Assembly (NCBI RefSeq): GCF_900230185.1
Contig: NZ_OCSR01000001.1
Location: 2,418,001 to 2,482,000 of the forward strand
From: Burkholderia sp. OK233
Lineage (GTDB): Bacteria; Pseudomonadota; Gammaproteobacteria; Burkholderiales; Burkholderiaceae
Length of the DNA: 64,000 bases
Direction of reading: 5' to 3'
Under the pieces are notes generated by a model. It made no database searches, was not told the DNA's origin, and saw nothing but the letters and a program-made list of their open reading frames with translations. The position numbers and the translations under genes are program-made. Of the stretch, positions 10,542 through 18,665 are shown piece by piece. The stretch's first letter is position 1, and every line of letters starts with the position of its first letter.

Positions 10542-10554
10542 CCGCAGATTCGAA

Positions 10555-10576
10555 TCACCGACCGAGCGGTCGGTGA
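10555..10576. promoter_or_regulatory. TetR-family-type operator
   Basis: TCACCGACCG-AG-CGGTCGGTGA is a perfect 10+2+10 inverted repeat whose core ACCGACCG/CGGTCGGT is the form commonly bound by TetR-family repressors. It is 55 bp upstream of the binding-protein start, where it could block transcription. No tetR gene is in the window, so the regulator would act from elsewhere. Confidence 0.6.
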
Positions 10577-10708
10577 ATGGCAAGTTTAGCGGACGAAAGC
10601 CCCGCGCTGCAAGCATTTTGCAGGGTAACGGCAGATGAAATTGGGGGTGGCTCGGTGAACAAAAAAGGGTCACCGAATTAGCGGAGGAATTGAATGGCGA
10701 ATAACGAA

Positions 10709-10754
10709 AAATACAAATAAAAAGCGCTGTTGGATATCAATCCAACAGCGCTTT
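10709..10754 (-). terminator. Terminator of the second Liv operon
   Basis: AAAGCGCTGTTGGA (10721-10734) and TCCAACAGCGCTTT (10741-10754) form a perfect 14-bp stem with a 6-nt loop. On the minus strand it is followed by a broken T-rich run. It lies about 265 bp past the stop of livM, so it probably ends the 11.0-15.9 kb operon. Confidence 0.78.
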
Positions 10755-11018
10755 CGTCTGGGCACTGAGTGCCTCATTGTCTCCTCGTTCTCCACCTGCA
10801 AAATTCGTGGTGCATCAAAACTGCATGAAGATTAAACGAGCACCTGCCCCCTTACAACTAGCAATTACCCTAGTGGTGCACTGCGGCACAAATGTGGGGC
10901 ACGTTTTGTGCCGGTTTAGCGCGAGCCCGACCCGTGCGCAACGCAACATCCAGTCTGGCCGACTTCGCGAGCGCCGAATTATATCGGACGCCAAAGCAAT
11001 TTAAAATTCAGTGCCGCT

Positions 11019-11993
11019 TCAGGCCCGCAATGGCCGCACTCGCGCGATGATCTCACCGACAATACCGCGCCGGAACGCCAGCACGCAGGCAATGAAAATC
11101 ACGCCCGTCACAATGGTCACGGATTCGCCCAGCGAGCGGAACCATTCGACGCCCGTCGACGAAGCCAGCGCCGTGCCGATATCGCCGAGCCGGTCTTCGA
11201 GCGCAACGATCAGCGCCGCGCCGAGCAGCGGCCCGAACAGCGTCCCCATACCACCCACGAGCGTCATCAGGATCACGAGACCTGACATGGTCCAGTACGC
11301 GTCGCTCAATGTCTCGAAGCCCTGCACCAGTACCTTGAGCGAGCCCGCCAATCCGGCGATCCCAGCGGACAGAATGAACGCCAGCAGCTTGAAGCGATCG
11401 GTATCGTAACCGAGCGACACGGCGCGCGGCTCGTTCTCCTTGATCGCCACCAGCACCTGTCCGAACGGCGAGTGCACGATCCGCACGATCAGCAGGAATG
11501 CCAGAACCATCACGGCCAGCACGACAAAGTACAGCGTCACGTCCGACGACAGGTTCAGCAAGCCGAACAGCTTGCCGCGCGGCACGCCTTGCAGGCCGTC
11601 CTCGCCGTGTGTGAATGGCGCCTGCAGGAACACGAAATAGACCATCTGCGCCAGCGCCAGCGTCACCATCGCGAAGTAGATGCCCTGCCGACGGATCGCG
11701 AACAGGCCGACCACCAGCCCAAGCAACGTTGCGGTGGCGGTGCCCGCCACCACGCCGAGCTCCGGAGAGAAGCCGAGCGTCTGCATCGCATAACCGGTGA
11801 CGTAACCGGCCGAGGCGAGAAACATTGCGTGACCGAACGAGAGCAAGCCCGTGTAGCCAATCAGCAGATTGAAAGCCGCGGCGAACAACGCGAAGCACAG
11901 CACCTTCATGACGAACAGCGGATAGATGCCGAGCACGGGCACCGCGAGAAGCGCGATCAGCAGCAGACCGTAGAGCACTTTTCTCTGCATCAT
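11019..11993 (-). CDS. livM: Liv-type ABC transporter permease (LivM), second operon
   Basis: The 324-residue integral membrane protein starts MMQRKVLYGLLLIALLAVPV and has the LivM signature LLIGYTGLLSFGHAMFLASAG. GLVILMTLVGGMGTLFGPLLGA is the coupling-helix region. Its ATG overlaps the livH stop by 4 bp (ATGA). A longer open frame reaching to 12704 exists but only runs antisense-like through livH in another frame, so the start at 11993 is chosen. It is the last gene of the operon. Confidence 0.92.
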   Translation of the reverse strand: MMQRKVLYGLLLIALLAVPVLGIYPLFVMKVLCFALFAAAFNLLIGYTGLLSFGHAMFLASAGYVTGYAMQTLGFSPELGVVAGTATATLLGLVVGLFAIRRQGIYFAMVTLALAQMVYFVFLQAPFTHGEDGLQGVPRGKLFGLLNLSSDVTLYFVVLAVMVLAFLLIVRIVHSPFGQVLVAIKENEPRAVSLGYDTDRFKLLAFILSAGIAGLAGSLKVLVQGFETLSDAYWTMSGLVILMTLVGGMGTLFGPLLGAALIVALEDRLGDIGTALASSTGVEWFRSLGESVTIVTGVIFIACVLAFRRGIVGEIIARVRPLRA

Positions 11994-12874
11994 TTTTCCT
12001 TGCCGAAGAGACCCGCCGGGCGCACCAGCAACACGAGCGCCATGATCACGAAGACGACGGTCGCCGAAGCTTCCGGGTAAAACACACGCGTCAGCCCTTC
12101 GATCACACCAAGCATCAGGCCGGTCAGGATCGAGCCCATGATCGAACCCATGCCGCCGATCACGACCACCGCAAACACCGTGATGATCATCGGTTGGCCC
12201 ATCAACGGCGAGACCTGAATCACCGGCGCGGCAAGCACGCCGGCGAACGCAGCCAGCGCAACGCCGAAGCCATAGGTAAGCGTGATCATCAACGGCACGT
12301 TGACACCGAACGCCTCGACCAGTTTCGGATTCTCGGTGCCCGCGCGCAGGTAGGCGCCGAGGCGCGTCTTCTCGATCACGAACCACGTGGCAAAGCAGAC
12401 CACCAGCGACGCCACCACCACCCACGCACGATAGTTCGGCAGGAACATGAAGCCGAGATCGGTCGCGCCGGAAAGCGCAGAGGGCACATCGTATGGCTGG
12501 CCGGACGAACCATAGATCGACCGGAACACGCCTTCGACAACCAGCGTGAGCCCGAAAGTGAGCAGCAGCCCATAAAGATGATCGAGCTTGTACAGCCAGC
12601 GCAGCATCGAGCGTTCGATCACCATGCCGAACACGCCGACGATCAGCGGCGCGAGCACCAGCATGACCCAGTACGGCAGGCCGAAATACGACAGGCCCAT
12701 CCACGCGAGCATCGCGCCGAGCATGAACAACGCGCCGTGCGCGAAATTGATCACGTTGAGCAAGCCGAAGATCACCGCCAGACCCAGGCTGAGAATCGCA
12801 TAGAACGAGCCGTTCACGAGCCCCAGCAGCAACTGGCTCAGCATCGCCGGCAGCGGAACGCCAAAGATTTCCAT
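11990..12874 (-). CDS. livH: Liv-type ABC transporter permease (LivH), second operon
   Basis: The 294-residue permease has the classic LivH start LSQLLLGLVNGSFYAILSLGLAVIFGLLNVINFAHGALFMLGA and the conserved GGMGSIMGSILTGLMLG near the C-terminus. Length is normal for the family. It pairs with LivM, with which it overlaps by 4 bp, in the inner membrane. The gap to the upstream binding-protein gene is about 200 bp and contains a short GC hairpin (12929-12947) without a T-tract. Confidence 0.93.
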   Translation of the reverse strand: MEIFGVPLPAMLSQLLLGLVNGSFYAILSLGLAVIFGLLNVINFAHGALFMLGAMLAWMGLSYFGLPYWVMLVLAPLIVGVFGMVIERSMLRWLYKLDHLYGLLLTFGLTLVVEGVFRSIYGSSGQPYDVPSALSGATDLGFMFLPNYRAWVVVASLVVCFATWFVIEKTRLGAYLRAGTENPKLVEAFGVNVPLMITLTYGFGVALAAFAGVLAAPVIQVSPLMGQPMIITVFAVVVIGGMGSIMGSILTGLMLGVIEGLTRVFYPEASATVVFVIMALVLLVRPAGLFGKEK

Positions 12875-13070
12875 TGAAGCCTTAATCCCTTAAGCCATCG
12901 TCAGGGTGAGATCGGTTACGTATGATCCCGCCGGCGTGAGGCCGGCGAGCCATCCGCCCGATCGCGCGCGGCATATGAAACAGCTTGCCGTCGGTCTGTG
13001 TACCAAAACGGCGACATGTATCGCACGCCAGGCAATGCAGACAGACGGTCATCTGGTTATCAGTCAGCGC

Positions 13071-14285
13071 TCATTTCCACATCGCGCAGCGCGTTTCAGC
13101 CTTGGTCGTGAACGCCTGTTCGCCGGGAATCGTCGCAGTGATCTTGTAGTAGTCCCACGGCTCTTTGGATTCGGCCGGCGTCTTCACCTGCATCAGGTAC
13201 ATATCGTGGATCATGCTGCCGTCCTGACGGATGTAGCCCTTCGCGTAGAAATCGTCGATCTTGGCCTTCTTCAGTTGCGCCATCACCTTGTCGGAGTCGG
13301 TCGAGCCGACCGTCTGCACGGCCTTCAGGTAAGTCATGGTTGCGGAGTAGTCGGCAGCCTGCAGGCTGGACGGCATCTTCTTCATCTTGTCGAAGTAGCG
13401 CCGCGCCCACGCGCGCGTGGTGGCGTCCTTGTTCCAGTACCAGCTGTCCGTCAGCACCAGGCCCTGGGTCGTTTCCAGACCCAGACTGTGGACGTCGTCG
13501 ATAAACATCAGCAGTGCGGCCAGCTTCATCGTCTTCATGATGCCGAATTCTTTGGCGGCCTTGATCGAGTTGATCGTGTCGCCGCCCGCGTTGGCGAGGC
13601 CGAGGATCTGCGCCTTCGAAGCTTGCGCCTGCAACAGGAACGACGAGAAATCCGATGCCGAAAGCGGATGACGCACGGCACCCAGCACCTGGCCGCCGTT
13701 GGCCTTCACCACGTCCGACGTATTCTTTTCGAGAGCCTTGCCGAACGCGTAGTCAGCGGTCAGGAAGTACCACGTCTTGCCACCCTGCTTCGTCACCGCC
13801 GAGCCCGTGCCCTTGGCGAGCGCCGTCGTGTCGTACGCGTAGTGGATCGTGTACGGTGTGCACTGCTCGTTGGTCAGGGTGTCGGCGCCCGCGCCGATGC
13901 TGATATAGACCTTGTGCTTTTCACCGGCCACGGTGTTCATCGACAGCCCGGTTGCCGAATTCGTGCCGCCGATCAGCAGATCGACGCCATCCCGATCGAA
14001 CCATTCGCGCGCCCGCGACGCCGCGATGTCGGCCTTGTTCTGGTGATCGGCATAGACCACGGAGATCGGCTTGCCATTGACCTTGCCGCCGAAGTCGGCC
14101 ACGGCCATGCGGATCGCTTCGAGACCGCCCTGGCCATCAATATCCGCATACAGACCCGACATGTCGGTGATGAAGCCGATCTTCACGGCATCGTCAGCGG
14201 CCTGCGCGCTGCCCATCGTCAACGCGGCGCCGGCGGCAACCGCGAAACATCGTGTGGCAAGCCGCGCGAGTGGGTTCTTTTTCAT
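13071..14285 (-). CDS. Liv-type ABC transporter periplasmic binding protein, second operon
   Basis: The 404-residue precursor has an N-terminal signal (MKKNPLARLATRCFAVAAG, AQA|A) and a type I periplasmic binding fold: VKIGFITDMSGLYADIDGQGG, VYADHQNKADIAASRAREWF, LIGGTNSATGLSM. It differs clearly from the tandem pair of the first operon and lacks their CGKDCEG loop. Relatives of this subgroup are often annotated for amide, urea or aromatic ligands; the ligand here is not evident. It sits between livF and livH. Confidence 0.9.
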   Translation of the reverse strand: MKKNPLARLATRCFAVAAGAALTMGSAQAADDAVKIGFITDMSGLYADIDGQGGLEAIRMAVADFGGKVNGKPISVVYADHQNKADIAASRAREWFDRDGVDLLIGGTNSATGLSMNTVAGEKHKVYISIGAGADTLTNEQCTPYTIHYAYDTTALAKGTGSAVTKQGGKTWYFLTADYAFGKALEKNTSDVVKANGGQVLGAVRHPLSASDFSSFLLQAQASKAQILGLANAGGDTINSIKAAKEFGIMKTMKLAALLMFIDDVHSLGLETTQGLVLTDSWYWNKDATTRAWARRYFDKMKKMPSSLQAADYSATMTYLKAVQTVGSTDSDKVMAQLKKAKIDDFYAKGYIRQDGSMIHDMYLMQVKTPAESKEPWDYYKITATIPGEQAFTTKAETRCAMWK

Positions 14286-14351
14286 TCCTGTCTCCTGGTT
14301 TCTTCGCTTGTGGTTATCAGAGGCAATCGGACGCTTCTCGTTACTTCCTGT

Positions 14352-15110
14352 CTATACGCCCAGTAGGTCGTGCAGTACGGGCATCTTGCTTTCGAGCTCA
14401 CCGGCCTCGAAGTGCTCCACGATCGCACCGTGCTCCATCACGTAGAAGCGATCGGCGAGTGGCGCGGCAAAGCGGAAATTCTGTTCGACCATTACGACCG
14501 TGTAGCCACGCGCCTTAAGCGTCATGATCATGCGGGCGAGCGCCTGCACGATGACCGGTGCAAGCCCTTCCGAGATTTCGTCGAGCAGCAGCAAACTCGC
14601 GCCAGTGCGCAGAATACGTGCAACCGCCAGCATCTGCTGCTCGCCACCCGAGAGCCGCGTGCCCTGGCTCATACGGCGCTCCTGCAGATTCGGAAACATC
14701 GAATAGATTTCTTCGAGCGACATCATGTGCGCCTTGTCGCCGACGGGCGGCGGCAACAGCAGGTTTTCCTCACACGAGAGACTCGAGAAAATCCCACGCT
14801 CTTCCGGGCAGTAACCGATGCCGCAATGAGCGATACGATGTGTGGGCAGATTGATGGTTTCGCGTCCGCCGATGCGGATCGAGCCGGTGCGCCGGCCGGT
14901 CAGCCCCATGATCGCGCGCAGTGTGGTGGTGCGCCCCGCGCCGTTACGGCCCAGCAGCGTGACGACTTCGCCGCGGTTCACCGTCAGATCGACGCCATGC
15001 AGGATATGGGACTCCCCGTACCATGCCTGCAAACCCGCGATCTCCAGCGCGGGGGCACCGCCAGCCGTGCCGGTCACTTCGAGACTTTCACGCTCGGCAA
15101 TCGTATTCAT
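14352..15110 (-). CDS. livF: Liv-type ABC transporter ATPase (LivF) with Arg in place of the Walker A Lys
   Basis: The 252-residue protein is a LivF-type ATPase: signature RLSGGEQQML, Walker B LLLLDEISEGLAP and VMVEQNF. The Walker A reads GRNGAGRTTT, so the invariant phosphate-binding lysine is Arg60 (codon CGC at 14931-14933, minus strand). The family normally needs that lysine for ATP hydrolysis. The rest of the protein is well conserved and in a complete operon, so it does not look like a decaying gene. The site may be degenerate with LivG supplying the active ATP site. The start overlaps the livG stop by 4 bp. Confidence 0.88.
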   Translation of the reverse strand: MNTIAERESLEVTGTAGGAPALEIAGLQAWYGESHILHGVDLTVNRGEVVTLLGRNGAGRTTTLRAIMGLTGRRTGSIRIGGRETINLPTHRIAHCGIGYCPEERGIFSSLSCEENLLLPPPVGDKAHMMSLEEIYSMFPNLQERRMSQGTRLSGGEQQMLAVARILRTGASLLLLDEISEGLAPVIVQALARMIMTLKARGYTVVMVEQNFRFAAPLADRFYVMEHGAIVEHFEAGELESKMPVLHDLLGV

Positions 15111-15898
15111 GCGTGGGCTCCGGCGAGCGCCGCGTCGGCGCTGCCCATATAGGCTTGCATCACGAGCGGATTCTTCGACACTTCGGCATAGCTGCCTTCC
15201 GCGAGCACTTCGCCTCGTTGCAGCACGGTGATGGTGTCTGAGATGCCCGCGATCACGTTCATGTTGTGCTCGACCATCAGGATCGTGCGGCCGCTCGATA
15301 CTTTCTTGATCAAAGCCGTGACGCGATCAACGTCTTCATGGCCCATGCCTTGCGTTGGTTCGTCGAGAAGCATCAACTCGGGCTCCATCGCGAGCGTCGT
15401 GGCGATTTCGAGCGCGCGCTTGCGGCCGTAGGACAGTTCTACCGTGAGCACGTCGGCGAAATCGGTCAATCCGACCTGGGTGAGTAAATCCATTGCCCGA
15501 TCGTCGAGCTGACGCAGCGTGCGTTCGCTCTTCCAGAAGTGAAATGCCGTGCCGAGCACGCGCTGCAAACCGATGCGCACGTTCTGCAATGCTGTCAGAT
15601 GTGGAAATACAGCAGAGATCTGAAACGAGCGGATGATGCCGCGCCGGGCGATTTGCGCCGGACGCTCATTGGTGATGTCGATTCCGTTGAAGACGATCTG
15701 ACCCGCGGTCGGTTCGAGGAATTTGGTGAGCAGATTGAAGCAGGTGGTCTTGCCTGCCCCATTAGGGCCAATCAGCGCATGGATCGAGCCACGGCGCACG
15801 CGCAGGTTCACCCCGTTCACGGCGATGAAGCCTTTGAACTCGCGGGTGAGGCCGCGCGTTTCGAGAATCGTATCGCCGAGAATCATGTTCCCTTCCAT
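15107..15898 (-). CDS. livG: Liv-type ABC transporter ATPase (LivG), second operon
   Basis: The 263-residue ATPase has Walker A GPNGAGKTTCFNLLTK, IIRSFQISAVFPHLTALQNV, a degenerate signature VELSYGRKRALEIA, Walker B LMLLDEPTQGMGHEDV and VEHNMNVIAGISDTITVLQRGEVLAEG, all in LivG order. It is the first gene of the second Liv operon. Walker A has a normal lysine here, in contrast with its partner LivF. An upstream start four codons earlier than MILGDT is used (MEGNM). Confidence 0.92.
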   Translation of the reverse strand: MEGNMILGDTILETRGLTREFKGFIAVNGVNLRVRRGSIHALIGPNGAGKTTCFNLLTKFLEPTAGQIVFNGIDITNERPAQIARRGIIRSFQISAVFPHLTALQNVRIGLQRVLGTAFHFWKSERTLRQLDDRAMDLLTQVGLTDFADVLTVELSYGRKRALEIATTLAMEPELMLLDEPTQGMGHEDVDRVTALIKKVSSGRTILMVEHNMNVIAGISDTITVLQRGEVLAEGSYAEVSKNPLVMQAYMGSADAALAGAHA

Positions 15899-16206
15899 AC
15901 GGAGTAAGGCGAAGCATTACGATCTTCCGCGCGAACGACTGCGCGACTTTTATGTGACGGCGGCACCCCGTGCCGCTCGTTGGCGTACTGCACCAATCCG
16001 GACGGTAATCCATGGGCGGCACGCAGCATGGCTGCCATTGTCGCGCCAATGATGCAGCGCATTCATTGGGATTTGCACTTAGTGGATGACGACTGTTTGA
16101 AGCAAGGTCGAGGCGTGTTCACGCGCTGCGTCAATCGTGCTCGAGGCATGCCAGGGAAAGTCCGAGGCGCGCGCCGCGGCCTCGGCTCCTGCGGTCACAC
16201 GGTGTG
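15899..16206. other. Gap upstream of the second Liv operon
   Basis: These 308 bp lie between the GMC oxidoreductase stop and the livG start. They must hold the promoter of the second Liv operon, but no convincing -35/-10 pair, operator or terminator was recognised. Confidence 0.5.
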
Positions 16207-17925
16207 TCACACGCCGGACATGGACGGCGCAGCGCTCGTCTGGATCAGGACACTGCCGGGCGCGCGTGCGCGACGGTCTTCGCGGATCATGTCGCCTGCG
16301 CGTTCGGCGATCATCAGCGTCGGCGAATTGGTGTTGCCCGAAGTGATGGACGGCATGATTGATGCGTCGACCACCCGCAAACCGTCGACACCGATAACTC
16401 GCAGGCGATTGTCGACGACCGCGCCAGGATCGTCGGCGGCGCCCATCCGGCAGGTGCCGACCGGATGAAAGATGGTGGTGCCGACCGCGCCCGCGGCCTG
16501 CCGAAGTTCTTCTTCGGTCTGGTACTGGATACCGGGGAGAATCTCTTGCGGCCGATAGGGCGCGAGCGCAGGCGCCGCGGCAATGCGGCGTGTGAGACGC
16601 AATGCGTTGGCAGCGACGTGCCGGTCATAGTCCGTGGACAGATAGTTGGGGGCGATCAACGGAGGCGCCGACGCATCGGCCGATCCGATGTGAATGCTGC
16701 CACGCGAGGTCGGCCGCAACTGGCATACCGACGCGGTGAATGCATTGAAGCGATGCAACGGTTCGCCGAAGCGATCGAGCGAGAGCGGCTGCACGTGATA
16801 CTCGAGGTCGGGGCGCGTGAGTGAGCGATCATCCGGATCGGATTTGGCGAACGCGCCGAGTTGCGATGGCGACATCGACATGGGGCCGCTTTGAAAGAGT
16901 GCGTACTGCATGCCGATCATCAGCTTGCCCCACCAATGGGCGGAGGCGGTATTGAGCGTGCGCACGCCATCGACTTTATAGGCCATGCGCAATTGCAGAT
17001 GGTCCTGCAGATTTTCGCCGACGCCGCGCAGATCCTTCACGACCTCGATGCCGAGATTCTGGAGGCGCGCGCCATTACCGATACCGGAGAGTTCGAGCAA
17101 TTGCGGCGAGTTGACCGCGCCGGAACTGAGGATCACTTCGCAACGGGCTTTGGCGAGATAGTCCGTGTTGTCGCCACGATATTCGACACCGGTGCAGCGA
17201 CGTCCTTCGAACACGACGCGCTGGGTATGGGCACCGGTGATAACGGTGAGATTGGGGCGCTTGAGCGCCGGACGCAGGAAGGCTTTCGACGCATTCCAAC
17301 GGATGCCACGTTTCTGATTGACGTCGAAGTAGCCGACCCCGGTGTTGTCGCCGCGATTGAAGTCATCGGTGGCGGGTATGCCGGTTTGTTGCGCGGCTCG
17401 TGAAAACTCTTCGAGGATTTTCCATTTCAGGCGTTGCTTTTCGACGCGCCATGGGCCGCCCGCTCCATGCGATTCGGAGGCGCCGGCGTGGTGGTCTTCG
17501 CTGCGTTTGAAGATGGGGAGGACGGCGTTCCAGGACCAGGAGGCATCGTTGGTGACGCGTGCCCATTCGTCGTAGTCCTCGCGCTGGCCGCGCATGTAGA
17601 TCATGCCGTTGATCGATGAACTGCCGCCTAATACTCTGCCCCGCGGGTATGAGAGGGAGCGGCCGTTCAGGCCGGGTTCTGATTGCGTTTTGTAGAGCCA
17701 ATCCGTGCGGGGATTGCCAATGCAGTAGAGGTAGCCTACCGGCACGTGGATCCAGTGGTAGTCGTCTTTGCCGCCGGCTTCTAGCAGGAGGACTTGTACT
17801 TCTGGATCTTCCGATAGGCGGTTGGCGAGGACGCAACCTGCCGTGCCGGCGCCGACTATGATGTAGTCGAATTCGCCTTCCAGGCGGTGGGTTTTTGTTG
17901 GTGAGTTTTCTGGGTTGTTCATCAT
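16207..17925 (-). CDS. GMC-family FAD oxidoreductase (alcohol or choline dehydrogenase-like)
   Basis: The 572-residue flavoprotein has the GMC FAD motif DYIIVGAGTAGCVLANRLSE, the PROSITE-type segments RGRVLGGSSSINGMIYMRG and SSGAVNSPQLLELSGIG, and the C-terminal active site FHPVGTCRMG with the second catalytic residue in SGNTNSPTLMIAERAGD. GMC enzymes oxidise primary alcohols or choline; the substrate cannot be told from sequence. The first ~100 codons have an unusual base composition (A/C-rich on the coding strand), which goes with the adjacent repeat element. The gene starts 14 bp from that element, so its promoter must lie within or beyond it. Confidence 0.88.
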   Translation of the reverse strand: MMNNPENSPTKTHRLEGEFDYIIVGAGTAGCVLANRLSEDPEVQVLLLEAGGKDDYHWIHVPVGYLYCIGNPRTDWLYKTQSEPGLNGRSLSYPRGRVLGGSSSINGMIYMRGQREDYDEWARVTNDASWSWNAVLPIFKRSEDHHAGASESHGAGGPWRVEKQRLKWKILEEFSRAAQQTGIPATDDFNRGDNTGVGYFDVNQKRGIRWNASKAFLRPALKRPNLTVITGAHTQRVVFEGRRCTGVEYRGDNTDYLAKARCEVILSSGAVNSPQLLELSGIGNGARLQNLGIEVVKDLRGVGENLQDHLQLRMAYKVDGVRTLNTASAHWWGKLMIGMQYALFQSGPMSMSPSQLGAFAKSDPDDRSLTRPDLEYHVQPLSLDRFGEPLHRFNAFTASVCQLRPTSRGSIHIGSADASAPPLIAPNYLSTDYDRHVAANALRLTRRIAAAPALAPYRPQEILPGIQYQTEEELRQAAGAVGTTIFHPVGTCRMGAADDPGAVVDNRLRVIGVDGLRVVDASIMPSITSGNTNSPTLMIAERAGDMIREDRRARAPGSVLIQTSAAPSMSGV

Positions 17926-18665
17926 TTTGTCTCCTAAGCTTTTTTGCCTTCGCGGCGCTTTTTGTCTGTGTTCTTAGGGCTTTGGCCTTTCCTTGATTTG
18001 TTAGTGGTCTATTAGTGTTGCCCCTGTGCGGGGGGGCACCTACTTTTCTTTGCCAGCTGCAAAGAAAAGTAGGCAAAAGAAAGCAGCTTAAACCGCCAAT
18101 GCTAAGTGGGTACCGTGGTTTGCAACGGGTAGTGGTGCATCTGGAATCTGTGTTCGTGCACCTGCATACGCCAGTGACAAGGGCGTCATACTTCCGGCGG
18201 CGCTGCGCGCGCCGAAGCGTACTTCATAAAACCATCGGTCCACTCAGTCCCACCCCATCGGCAATCGCTGCCTTCACATCGAGCCCTCTGCAACTCGCCA
18301 CTAACCACCAGGCACCGCGCCGAGGCGAAGCGACAGTCCCCACAAACCTCAACCGAAGCCCGTGGTTTCCCATGCAGACCCGTCCGCGACGCACGTAGTG
18401 CGGAGTGGGAGCTGATGAGCCCTTTGTCACTAACGCCGAATGTGCGAGAACACGGATTCCAGATGCACCACGACCCGTTGCAAACCACGGCCCCCGCTTA
18501 GCATTAGCGGTGTGAGCTGCTTTCTTTTGCCTACTTTTCTTTGCAGCCGGCAAAGAAAAGTAGGTGCCCCCCCGCACAGGGGGAACGCTAATAAACCACT
18601 AACAAGTCAAGGAAAGGCCAAAGCCCTAAGAACACAGACAACAAGCACCGCGAAGGCAAAAAAAA
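17926..18665. repeat. Long inverted-repeat element, copy A (complete)
   Basis: From about 17939 to 18664 the DNA forms two inverted arms of roughly 250 bp separated by about 200 bp. Read outward from the ends both arms carry the same string of blocks: a TTTTTTGCCTTCGCGG-like end, CTTTCCTTGA, GTTAGTGG, a G-run, then the hairpin CCTACTTTTCTTTGC/GCAAAGAAAAGTAGG (18039-18053/18059-18073 and 18530-18544/18550-18564). The centre resembles the centre of copy B. It fills the whole gap between the mmsA stop and the GMC start. Short open frames inside it encode low-complexity peptides and are not credible genes. No transposase is present. Confidence 0.9.

Larger units (their letters stand above)
10501..11018. 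other. Regulatory gap between the two Liv operons
   Basis: No gene is seen in these 518 bp. The left part carries two perfect palindromes upstream of the binding-protein gene (10528-10541 and 10555-10576). The middle has a strong terminator (10721-10754). From about 10760 to 11018 nothing further is recognised. Confidence 0.65.

Noticed and set aside
11019..12704. 561-codon frame containing livM
   Set aside because: The first 237 codons overlap livH in another frame and are not protein-like; the ATGA start at 11993 fits the operon.
12906..14366. 486-codon open frame on the + strand
   Set aside because: It runs antisense to the binding-protein gene, is Arg/His-rich, has no domain, and is explained by GC-rich codon bias.
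17939..18664. Classical insertion sequence
   Set aside because: No transposase, no complete open frame and no clear target duplication could be seen, so it is listed only as a repeat.
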